Positions 1-5,762 of a DNA stretch of 6,510 bases are shown piece by piece; position 1 is the first letter of the stretch; the number at the start of each line of letters is the position of its first letter. Where the stretch lies: the NCBI GenBank assembly GCA_029856295.1, contig JAHQWS010000141.1, positions 1-6,510 on the forward strand. The letters are read 5' to 3'. The translations under genes were made by a program, and so were the position numbers. The notes under the pieces were generated by a model that did not search any database, was not told the DNA's origin, and worked only from the letters and a program-made list of their open reading frames with translations. The DNA is from Promethearchaeia archaeon. GTDB lineage: Archaea; Asgardarchaeota; Lokiarchaeia; Sigyniarchaeales; SOKP01.

Positions 1-1
1 A

Positions 2-214
2 GCAATAAGTTTTTCCGTTGTGCATTTACTCACCGGATTCGTTGAGGGCTCAGAGACACAATCTGCTCAAGCAATTGTAGGAATTAGAATACATTTTGCG
101 GTCGTTCCTTTTTTCGCACTTTTGATTGGAGTTATTATTTTCTGGAAGTTTTACGACTTGACACCCGAAAAAGTAAATGCGAATCAATTAAAGATAAAAG
201 AAATGTGCCTCTAA
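2..214 (+). CDS. GPH-family (MFS) sugar:cation symporter, C-terminal fragment cut by window edge
   Basis: The frame is open from the window edge (first full codon at base 2) to the TAA at 212-214, giving about 70 residues. Although an internal GTG lies at base 20, the frame continues upstream (AISFSV), so this is the tail of a longer gene and not a small protein. The residues match the end of the complete transporter at 348-1748 closely: VVHLLTGFVEG, then GIRIHFA, then WKFYDLTPEKV, in the same order and spacing. Two hydrophobic stretches (the first residues and about 31-50) would be the last two membrane helices of the 12-helix MFS fold, followed by a short charged cytoplasmic tail. The family assignment rests on the paralogue, since the diagnostic N-terminal motifs lie outside the window. 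The gene is in tandem with its paralogue, 133 bases upstream of that start, but an oligo-T tract and a separate promoter between them suggest independent transcription. Confidence 0.88.
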   Translation, partial: AISFSVVHLLTGFVEGSETQSAQAIVGIRIHFAVVPFFALLIGVIIFWKFYDLTPEKVNANQLKIKEMCL

Positions 215-242
215 TTCTTTATATTAAATTTTAAATTCTTTA

Positions 243-251
243 TTTTTTTTT
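243..251 (+). terminator. Oligo-T archaeal-type terminator after the first transporter
   Basis: An uninterrupted run of nine T residues lies 29 bases after the stop codon at 214 and just before the promoter of the next gene. Archaeal RNA polymerase terminates at such U-tracts without needing a hairpin, and none is obvious here. The position between two codirectional genes fits. Confidence 0.55.
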
Positions 252-275
252 GAGATCCCCCATAGATGAGTTAAG

Positions 276-284
276 TATATAAAT
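276..284 (+). promoter_or_regulatory. Candidate archaeal TATA box for the 348-1748 transporter
   Basis: TATATAAAT is a good match to the archaeal TATA-box consensus. With the usual spacing of about 25 bases, transcription would start near 304-310 and leave a leader of about 40 bases that includes the ribosome-binding site AAAGGTAATT (335-344). The surrounding sequence is AT-rich, so chance matches are possible, but the position between an oligo-T tract and a start codon supports it. Confidence 0.5.
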
Positions 285-347
285 CGATTTAACGAATATT
301 TATGAAACAATATCAAATTCTATATTTAAAATTAAAAGGTAATTAAT

Positions 348-1748
348 ATGGAAAAAAATAATGCAGAAATTCTACATTCTAAGACAAATATGGTTTCCTA
401 TGGATTCGGAAAATTTGTGTTTGAATTCTTAAACATGGCGTTTGGTGCATTCGTGTATTTTTATTACGAAAGCGAACTCGGCTTAGCTGCTTGGTTAACT
501 GCTTTTGGTTATATTATCTTTGCTATTTGGAACGCGGTCAACGATCCTTTCATTGGATATCTTATAGACCGTCCTTTTAAATTCACTAAAAAATGGGGTA
601 GACGATTTCCGTTTGTATTTATAGGGGGAATTCCATGGATTATTACATATGTTTTACTCTTTATACCTCCAGATGTTGATCCTGTTTCTGGGATGTGGAT
701 ACTTTTTGCGTGGTTGGTTGTTACCACTTGTTTATACGACACATTTGCTTCAATTTTCAATGTTAGTTTTTATTCTATTTTTCCGGATAAATTTCGTGCT
801 GTGGACGAACGCAGAAATGCTGCCGGATTAAGTACTCTAGTAGGTACTTTTGGTGTAGCGTTAGGGGCGATTGTGCCTCCATTATTTATCGTATTTGGTG
901 ATAGATCGACATATGCAATGCAGTCAGGGGTCGTTCTCATTGTATGCTTGATAGCTCTGTCATTGGCCATTCCTGGAGCGCGAGAAGATCAGGTGAGGAT
1001 AGATTGTTATTTGGAAAAATGTGAAGAAGGAGAAGAAAAAGCGTCGTTCTTTAAAACTTTAAAAGTGTGTTTAAAACAGAAAAATTTCGTAGCGTTCATT
1101 TTTGCTTATATCTTTTATCGCTCATTAGTGATGATGATAGTTGCTTCTCTCCCATATTTGGTAAGATTTGTATTTGAAATGGAAGCGAGCTCAATAACTC
1201 TAATTATGGGAGCGTTTCTCATAGGATCGTTTTGCTCTATCCCTATATGGATTAAAGTTGCTCATAAAACTAATGATAATCGTAAAACTTATATGTATGC
1301 AGCGTTTATTATGACGATACTCACTGGAATTCTTTTCTTTATACAAGATTACTATGTAATGGTTCTCATGATTTTATTCTGGGGTATGGGGCTCGGAGGA
1401 TTTTGGGTCATGATTGATCCCACACTTGGTGATGTAATTGATGAATCGGTTATCATAACTGAAAAAAGAGAAGAAGGAATTTATATCGGTATTCAGACAT
1501 TTTTTAGCCGTATGGCAATGATTGTGCAAGCCGTTTGTTTTGCTGTTGTCCATATATTAACGGGATTTGTCGAAGGTGCAGGACCAGAAGCTCAGCCTGA
1601 TTCTGCGATACTAGGGATTAGAATCCATTTTGCCTTACTTCCAATGATTTTTATATTTGTGGCAGGTTTGATCCTATGGAAATTCTATAATTTGACACCT
1701 GATAAAGTCGCGATTAATAAAGAAAAATTAGCAAAATTAGGTTTGTAG
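348..1748 (+). CDS. GPH-family (MFS_2) sugar/glycoside:cation symporter
   Basis: This 466-residue integral membrane protein has the length and motif order of the glycoside-pentoside-hexuronide:cation symporter family (MelB-like, MFS_2), which couples sugar or glycoside uptake to Na+ or H+. Visible signatures are NDPFIGYLIDR (65-75), with Asp66 and Asp74 in the helix II region that carries the cation site in MelB; the following loop WGRRFPF (83-89), matching the family's GR-x-P segment; DPTLGDVIDE (357-366); and REEGIYIGIQTFF (374-386), equivalent to the family's RREGxYxG motif. About twelve hydrophobic segments are seen, with a charged central loop near 211-238. The ATG at 348 is preceded by AAAGGTAATT, a reasonable Shine-Dalgarno match, and by a TATA-like box. 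It is paralogous to the gene ending at 214 and to the remnant at 5134-5388. The substrate cannot be read from sequence; the neighbouring hydrolase and dehydrogenase suggest a sugar or glycoside derivative. Confidence 0.93.
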   Translation: MEKNNAEILHSKTNMVSYGFGKFVFEFLNMAFGAFVYFYYESELGLAAWLTAFGYIIFAIWNAVNDPFIGYLIDRPFKFTKKWGRRFPFVFIGGIPWIITYVLLFIPPDVDPVSGMWILFAWLVVTTCLYDTFASIFNVSFYSIFPDKFRAVDERRNAAGLSTLVGTFGVALGAIVPPLFIVFGDRSTYAMQSGVVLIVCLIALSLAIPGAREDQVRIDCYLEKCEEGEEKASFFKTLKVCLKQKNFVAFIFAYIFYRSLVMMIVASLPYLVRFVFEMEASSITLIMGAFLIGSFCSIPIWIKVAHKTNDNRKTYMYAAFIMTILTGILFFIQDYYVMVLMILFWGMGLGGFWVMIDPTLGDVIDESVIITEKREEGIYIGIQTFFSRMAMIVQAVCFAVVHILTGFVEGAGPEAQPDSAILGIRIHFALLPMIFIFVAGLILWKFYNLTPDKVAINKEKLAKLGL

Positions 1749-1772
1749 AATTGTCTTAAAATTTTGCAATTC
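1748..1772. repeat. Inverted repeat overlapping the transporter stop codon
   Basis: GAATTG (1748-1753) and CAATTC (1767-1772) flank a 13-base AT-rich spacer, beginning at the last base of the TAG stop. It could form a weak 6-bp hairpin in either transcript and add to the convergent termination region. At this base composition a 6-bp repeat may be chance. Confidence 0.3.
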
Positions 1773-1790
1773 AATTATATTTAATGAATC

Positions 1791-1816
1791 GAGAATTTAT
1801 TCTCAATCTTTTTTTT
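1791..1816 (+). terminator. Hairpin plus T-tract terminator after the GPH transporter
   Basis: A perfect inverted repeat GAGAAT-TT-ATTCTC (1791-1804) is followed by AATC and eight T residues (1809-1816). It lies 43 bases after the transporter stop, in the gap between two convergent genes. The T8 tract alone is sufficient for an archaeal terminator. On the minus strand the tract is A8, so it would not serve the convergent gene. Confidence 0.6.
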
Positions 1817-1847
1817 CATACTCTTTTGCCTTTTATTACTGAAACAT

Positions 1848-2891
1848 TCACATAAATTTCATAAATCTGAGTATTTCCTCAATTTTTTCGTTGTTTAATA
1901 CTAATTTTGGAGAATTGTATATCGAATAAAATAACTGCTCGTCAATAACATATGTTTTAACTTGTTTTAGTGCAGTTTTCAAATTGTTATAGGAAATCTT
2001 TAGACTTTCTGCAGTGAAATTCAACTGGATATCTTCAAAAAATTGTGTTACTTGGTCCAAAGAGAACTGAGCATATTGATCTTGCAAGTAGAGACTTATT
2101 AAAATGTTCATTCCTATCAAGTTTCCGTGGATGTAATGCTCGTGAGTAATTGACTCTAAACAATATGCCAGAAAGTGTTCACTTCCTTCTTCTGGTCTTG
2201 CATTGCCCCAATCTTCACATAGTAATACTTCTTCATAAAAACCATTCACTAAGGCTTTTATCCCATTCTCAGTAACATTACTAATTTCATTACTGGCATT
2301 TATTAACTCATTTGCTATTGATTTTGCCCTATTAAATACAGTTTGGTCGAATCGTTCATTTATTTCATCTCTTGCTATTAACCAATCTCCTAACGCTGAC
2401 GTGATTGATATCGTATCTGAAACGCCCGCTCTATTTAGAAACTTAGGAGCCTCACTAATTAAGTCAAAATCGATAATGATATCCTTTGGATTACTTTCCC
2501 CAATATAGTTAACCTTATTATCGACTCGGACAGCAATCGAAGAACATAAAAATGCATCTACAGAAATAATTGATGGTATAAGATATAATTCCAAATTAAA
2601 GTTAAATTCCTCTTTAAATTTCCAAGCTAAGAACTTTGCGGTATCACACGCAGTACCCCCACCTAAACCCACAATGGCATAACTATCCGTAATAAATGGT
2701 TCAAAACTATTGTATAATTTTTCTAAGTTATCTCCTGACATATCGTAATTAAATTCCAAATATGCGGGCTTATTAGAGATCTTATTTTCAATAATTTCCC
2801 ATGGTTCTTGCATAGTAATGAGAACATACTTGTCTATTGAATCTAAGGTATCAACCGAAAGCCACTTGCCAAAATTTGGTTTAACAACCAT
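1848..2891 (-). CDS. AraM / sn-glycerol-1-phosphate dehydrogenase family protein (Fe-ADH superfamily)
   Basis: This 347-residue cytoplasmic protein belongs to the family containing archaeal glycerol-1-phosphate dehydrogenase (EgsA) and Bacillus AraM, which interconvert dihydroxyacetone phosphate and sn-glycerol 1-phosphate with NAD(P)H. The nucleotide site is GLGGGTACDTAK (75-86). SVDAFLCSS (110-118) aligns with the AraM-type SMDGYASS segment. LISEAPKFLNRAGVSDTIS (144-162) carries the first metal-ligand Asp159, and the other ligands would be His239 (GSEH) and His255 (IHGNLIG). The catalytic scaffold therefore looks intact. The Gly of the SMDG-type motif is Ala112-Phe here, and the protein is shorter than AraM (about 394), so it may be a paralogue with a different substrate and not the lipid-forming enzyme. 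It lies 68 bases downstream of the ceramidase/PIG-L gene on the same strand, so cotranscription is plausible. No clear ribosome-binding site precedes the ATG at 2891; this start places the N-terminus at the usual distance from the GGG motif. Confidence 0.82.
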   Translation of the reverse strand: MVVKPNFGKWLSVDTLDSIDKYVLITMQEPWEIIENKISNKPAYLEFNYDMSGDNLEKLYNSFEPFITDSYAIVGLGGGTACDTAKFLAWKFKEEFNFNLELYLIPSIISVDAFLCSSIAVRVDNKVNYIGESNPKDIIIDFDLISEAPKFLNRAGVSDTISITSALGDWLIARDEINERFDQTVFNRAKSIANELINASNEISNVTENGIKALVNGFYEEVLLCEDWGNARPEEGSEHFLAYCLESITHEHYIHGNLIGMNILISLYLQDQYAQFSLDQVTQFFEDIQLNFTAESLKISYNNLKTALKQVKTYVIDEQLFYSIYNSPKLVLNNEKIEEILRFMKFM

Positions 2892-2939
2892 AAATAAAAT
2901 AAGGAAGATATTAAAATAAAAATTAGTAAAAAATTTATC

Positions 2940-2957
2940 TTTCGATGGATGTCGAAA
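2940..2957 (-). repeat. Small hairpin after the hydrolase stop, possible attenuator or terminator
   Basis: TTTCGA (2940-2945) and TCGAAA (2952-2957) form a 6-bp stem with a 6-base loop, starting two bases beyond the hydrolase stop codon on the minus strand. A six-T tract follows within about 10 bases in the minus-strand transcript (AAATTTTTTACT). It could partly terminate or process the message between the hydrolase and the dehydrogenase. The stem is short, so this is tentative. Confidence 0.35.
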
Positions 2958-2959
2958 AT

Positions 2960-4993
2960 TTAGTCAGAAGCAAGATCTTCTAAAAATCCCGCTCCAACTC
3001 GATTATATTCCTCCGCAAATTTTACTCCATATTTTCTTCCGATTTCACCCCATACATATTTGACAAGGAGATTCACTCTAATGGCATTTGGCACATCCTC
3101 CTCTAATAATTCAATGTATAATCGGTTAGCACGTGCTAATAGCTTATATTGGTTGAAGAAGTTTTTAAGAACGGTTCTCTGTTCGGAGATAGCTTGTATT
3201 TTATCATCGATAAAATCAGTTATGTCTACGTGGAAATTTAGTACCGTTGGGTTGCGGGCAAATAAATATCGTTCTCCAACTGCGTGAATTCCTAATCCCT
3301 CATCAAAATGTTCCGGATAGCATAAATCAAAGGAGCTCTGCCAGCACGCCTCGTTAACTGCTTGTGCAGTGATGACATGATCCATATTTTCTTCATCTGT
3401 TCCGTTTAAATCGAAGGAAACTACAATGTCGGGTTTGTATTTTCTTATCAAATAAATCAATTTCTTCCGTAATTCCATATAATCAACCCCGACTAAAGTA
3501 TCTGTAGGATAATCCAAATGGACAATTTCCTCAGCCCCCAATCTTTTATATGCCCTTTCTACTTCTTTTCTATTTCTCTTAAATCCTTGTTCTGCAGTAA
3601 TACCTACGCAGTCCCAGTAATCGTCTGTGATTCTGACGCAGATCAATTTATTGCCCTCACTTGATAATTTTTTAAGAGTACCACCTGACCAAATAGTAAG
3701 ATCGTCAGCATGAGTTCCAATGGCTAATACTGTTTTATAAACAAGTAATTCTTTTACTGTTTTTCTCACAACCTCTGCTGCTTCATAGCTAAGCGCTTCA
3801 AGCTCGTGCCCTATAAACTGCTGTGGTTTTTCTAAATTTTCCTTGAATTCTGTGGCTTCTGAGTCATCCGCCCATTCAAAAGGACTAAATGTAAATTCCA
3901 TAGGTTTTAACTTGTATTCATCTAAAGGAATAAAATATCCTAACAGCTCCTCTACATCGCTAATTACCATAAATATATCTCCCTTTTTCCCATATTTTTC
4001 AAAGAGAGGACCAAGTAATCCTGGAAAAGGTTCACCCGGAATATTAACAAAATGCAAATTTCCAATGCGTACCTTACTTATTACCGTAGAAACGTTTCCT
4101 TCGACCAATTCCCGATCGAAAAATCCGATATCAAATAAGAATTTGAAATTAGCATTCGTTAGGGGTAAAAGAACGTTTCTATATCGAACCTCAATATTAG
4201 ATGTTTCTAATTTCTTATCATCGTTAAATATTTTTTTAATTTCTTTATACAGTTCATCAGCATAAATATTCAATTTCTCGTAGCCATGTTCGCAATAAAT
4301 AGGAGATTGTGCCCCACCTAATCCCATCGCATAAAGAGCAACACCTCCAAATTCTTTCTCAATCATTCCACTCACGAGACCAGGATAATCTGCTGAAATT
4401 TCAGTATTTGCTCGATTTGTCATCTCTGGTTGCGCTGTGAATGTCCAAAAGACCCCTATAATTGATTCTCCAGACTTGAACTTTACAAGATGAAGACTCC
4501 CGTCTATCATCTCTGGATTTCTATAATTTTCAATAAGATCATTTCGGGTTGAGTAGGCATGATAAATATCTACAGGAACCATATTCTTTTCCGCTTCGCA
4601 TGCAGCTTCAACAATCATATCGATCATAAATAGAATATACCGTTTATTTATACCAGAAATGCCAATGAGGGGTCCATATAAGCCTAATGTGTCTGAACCT
4701 GCATGTGTATGAGTTGCGAATACGAACACATTTTTCGGTAAAAAATCATAAGCTTCAAGACGATATCTTACTTGATTCCCGAAATCTATGAGTATGCCTA
4801 CGACTTCGAGTGAGATTAAGGCGATTTTAGTATTTCCATCAGATAGGACCATAACACGAGCGAAAATTGGGTCATGAATACCAGTAACTTTAGGAGCTTC
4901 CATTGTAGCAAAACCTGCTATATAAAAATCACCAAAATCCCCATGTAAATCAGGAGTAATATCTCGCTTTGAAAAACCTGCTTTTATTTCCAT
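2960..4993 (-). CDS. Two-domain hydrolase: ceramidase-like domain fused to PIG-L/LmbE deacetylase
   Basis: This 677-residue protein has no signal peptide or membrane helix, so it is probably cytoplasmic. Residues 1-375 resemble the neutral/alkaline non-lysosomal ceramidase family: opening AGFSKRDITP (5-14), ATHTHAGSD (93-101) with the metal-ligand-type His97, NTEISADYPG (196-205), GGAQSP (226-231) around the likely nucleophile position Ser230, PGEPF (319-323) with Glu321, and GYFIPLDEY (352-360). A second zinc-ligand His expected in an AHP motif is Gln188 here (TAQPE). Residues 415-610 are a PIG-L/LmbE zinc-dependent N-deacetylase: THADDLTIWSGGTL (427-440), where His428 and Asp431 are ligands and Asp430 the usual base, later MDH (537-539) with His539, and the terminal VDITDFIDDKIQAI (589-602). 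The family's AHPDDE is altered to THADDL, but the catalytic positions stay. A linked job such as removing N-acyl and N-acetyl groups from amino-sugar substrates is inference. GAGGTG just ahead fixes the ATG at 4993. Confidence 0.87.
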   Translation of the reverse strand: MEIKAGFSKRDITPDLHGDFGDFYIAGFATMEAPKVTGIHDPIFARVMVLSDGNTKIALISLEVVGILIDFGNQVRYRLEAYDFLPKNVFVFATHTHAGSDTLGLYGPLIGISGINKRYILFMIDMIVEAACEAEKNMVPVDIYHAYSTRNDLIENYRNPEMIDGSLHLVKFKSGESIIGVFWTFTAQPEMTNRANTEISADYPGLVSGMIEKEFGGVALYAMGLGGAQSPIYCEHGYEKLNIYADELYKEIKKIFNDDKKLETSNIEVRYRNVLLPLTNANFKFLFDIGFFDRELVEGNVSTVISKVRIGNLHFVNIPGEPFPGLLGPLFEKYGKKGDIFMVISDVEELLGYFIPLDEYKLKPMEFTFSPFEWADDSEATEFKENLEKPQQFIGHELEALSYEAAEVVRKTVKELLVYKTVLAIGTHADDLTIWSGGTLKKLSSEGNKLICVRITDDYWDCVGITAEQGFKRNRKEVERAYKRLGAEEIVHLDYPTDTLVGVDYMELRKKLIYLIRKYKPDIVVSFDLNGTDEENMDHVITAQAVNEACWQSSFDLCYPEHFDEGLGIHAVGERYLFARNPTVLNFHVDITDFIDDKIQAISEQRTVLKNFFNQYKLLARANRLYIELLEEDVPNAIRVNLLVKYVWGEIGRKYGVKFAEEYNRVGAGFLEDLASD

Positions 4994-4999
4994 TTATTA

Positions 5000-5006
5000 C
5001 ACCTCT
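5000..5006 (-). promoter_or_regulatory. Strong Shine-Dalgarno site of the hydrolase gene
   Basis: On the minus strand AGAGGTG lies six bases ahead of the ATG at 4993. It matches the core of the archaeal Shine-Dalgarno consensus (GGAGGTGATC) better than any other start in the window and fixes the start codon. Confidence 0.8.
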
Positions 5007-5030
5007 TTTTTGTTATTTAATTTTAGAGAG

Positions 5031-5048
5031 AAAAAAATTATAAAAAAA
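5031..5048 (-). terminator. Two T7 tracts that may end transcripts from the upstream gene block
   Basis: The minus strand carries two runs of seven T (5048-5042 and 5037-5031), 14 bases and more after the inverted repeat at 5062-5087. They could terminate transcripts entering from the 5392-6510 block and the transporter remnant. They also lie between the candidate TATA box and the expected start site of the hydrolase gene, so they may simply be part of its T-rich promoter region. Confidence 0.35.
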
Positions 5049-5051
5049 TAG

Positions 5052-5061
5052 TATTTATATA
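5052..5061 (-). promoter_or_regulatory. Candidate archaeal TATA box for the hydrolase-dehydrogenase unit
   Basis: Read on the minus strand this is TATATAAATA, nearly the same word as the TATA-like box ahead of the 348-1748 transporter. Transcription would start about 25 bases downstream, near 5030, giving a leader of about 35 bases that contains the GAGGTG site. Its distance to the ATG (about 60-68 bases) is close to that of the other promoter. Confidence 0.55.
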
Positions 5062-5132
5062 TTATCAGAAGCAAAAGCTTCTAATAAACTTGACCAGAAT
5101 TGAATAGATTCTCCTTAATGATTTACCTCATA
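5055..5132 (-). pseudogene. Possible 3'-end relic of a second ceramidase/PIG-L gene
   Basis: Read on the minus strand from 5111 the frame gives ESIQFWSSLLEAFASDNI and a TAA at 5057-5055. The end LLEAFASD aligns without gaps to FLEDLASD, the C-terminus of the intact hydrolase at 2960-4993. At DNA level about 20 of 23 bases agree (minus strand, 5086-5064 against 2986-2964). Extending upstream to 5132 gives Y-E-V-N-H-stop-G-E, which lines up with YGVKFAEE of the intact protein at weaker identity and with an in-frame stop. If real, it is a dead tail of a paralogous hydrolase gene sitting directly behind a dead transporter tail. The match is short and could be chance in AT-rich DNA. Confidence 0.4.
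5062..5087. repeat. Imperfect inverted repeat beside the hydrolase TATA box (possible operator)
   Basis: TTAT-C-AGAAGC and GCTTCT-A-ATAA pair as a 6-bp core plus 4-bp outer arms, with one mismatch, around an AAAA loop. It directly abuts the upstream edge of the candidate TATA box, where an archaeal regulator could affect recruitment of TBP and TFB. It could instead be an RNA hairpin at the end of upstream transcripts. The core also resembles the 3' end of the hydrolase coding sequence (2964-2983), so it may be a coding relic. Confidence 0.45.
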
Positions 5133-5133
5133 T

Positions 5134-5388
5134 TTATATTTTCAATTCTCGTAATTGGTTTTTAATCAGGTTTGCCTTTTCTGGAGTTATATCGTAATTC
5201 TTCCAAAAGATTAGCAATCCAATGGTTAGAAATATTCCAGGTATTAATCCTAAGTGAAGCCTTATTCCAATTAAGGCCAACGGTTTCTGCGTATCTGATC
5301 CCTCAACAAAACCTGTCAGTTCATGTACAATAGCGAGTGTCATTGCTTGAATTACCCTTGCTAAATTAATAAAGAAGTTTCTAGTAGT
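5134..5388 (-). pseudogene. Truncated GPH transporter: only the last ~84 codons remain
   Basis: From 5388 down to the TAA at 5134 the minus strand encodes a sequence collinear with the end of the 348-1748 transporter: NFFINLARVIQAM against TFFSRMAMIVQAV, then IVHELTGFVEG, GIRLHLG and WKNYDITPEKA. Homology therefore starts about 15 codons before the first ATG (5343) and stops right after the two TAA codons that end the neighbouring gene at 5392. The first ~380 residues, including all cation-site and RREG-type motifs, are missing, so it cannot work as a transporter. The remaining part would hold two membrane helices. It has no ribosome-binding site of its own. The frame is still free of stops, so the truncation may be recent, or a short membrane peptide might still be made from the ATG at 5343. 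Confidence 0.8.
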
Positions 5389-5391
5389 TTA

Positions 5392-5751
5392 TTAGTGAAT
5401 GTTATCTAATAAGTAATTAAAAAATTCAGAATCGATTACGCTAAAAATCCGGATCAAATCATCTGGTTTAAATGCTTTAAAATCATCAGAACTGAGATCT
5501 ATATCATTTCCCGTTTCTAAAGACTTGAATAATACTAATTTAAAATAATTATAAACTAGCTCGTATGAATAAACTTCTGTATTTTTTGAATCCAAAATTA
5601 ATTTCGTATTATAATTTCTCTCGATTTCTTTAATTAAATCCTTTATTTTAATGTTTTTTAAATTATTGTTCTCTAAAAATTCTGAAATATTGATATAACT
5701 ATTTACTTCTATTTTTTTTGATAGTAATTCTATAATTTCTTTTGATTCCAT
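5392..5751 (-). CDS. Hypothetical 119-residue protein, AT-rich block
   Basis: I do not recognise this protein. It is acidic-to-neutral, rich in Lys, Ile, Asn and Glu, and mostly helical by eye. Residues 4-45 form two or three amphipathic helices followed by a short strand-turn-strand (TKLILDSKNTEVYSYELV, 49-66). That order is reminiscent of a small winged-helix domain, but no motif confirms it. A second helical part (66-119) contains DLSSDDFKAFKPDDLIRIF. There is no signal peptide or membrane helix. The gene starts 11 bases after the stop of the 218-residue gene on the same strand, with a weak GAG before the ATG, so cotranscription and possibly a shared complex are likely. It ends in two consecutive TAA codons, immediately followed in the same frame by the transporter remnant. 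GC content is far below that of the genes to its left. Confidence 0.72.
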   Translation of the reverse strand: MESKEIIELLSKKIEVNSYINISEFLENNNLKNIKIKDLIKEIERNYNTKLILDSKNTEVYSYELVYNYFKLVLFKSLETGNDIDLSSDDFKAFKPDDLIRIFSVIDSEFFNYLLDNIH

Positions 5752-5762
5752 GATCTCAATTA

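Noticed and set aside
20..214. An independent 64-residue gene starting at the GTG at base 20
   Set aside because: The reading frame and the transporter homology continue upstream to the window edge, so it is the end of a cut gene.
509..970. Minus-strand open frames (509-760 and 770-970) and a plus-strand frame at 649-831 within the transporter
   Set aside because: All overlap the well-supported GPH transporter gene in other frames, with no initiation signals or family resemblance.
2892..2959. A separate promoter for the AraM-like gene
   Set aside because: The gap is T-rich on the minus strand but shows no word close to a TATA box at a convincing distance; cotranscription with the hydrolase is simpler.
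3060..3287. A 75-codon plus-strand frame opposite the PIG-L domain
   Set aside because: It is a shadow of the deacetylase coding sequence with no motif and no start signal.
3843..4265. A 140-codon plus-strand open frame opposite the hydrolase gene
   Set aside because: It is fully antisense to a coding region with clear domain motifs, its translation is Ser/Asn-rich with no recognisable motif, and it lacks a ribosome-binding site.
5134..5343. A standalone 69-residue membrane protein starting at the ATG at 5343
   Set aside because: Homology to the transporter tail continues 15 codons upstream of this ATG, and no ribosome-binding site precedes it, so a truncated gene explains it better.
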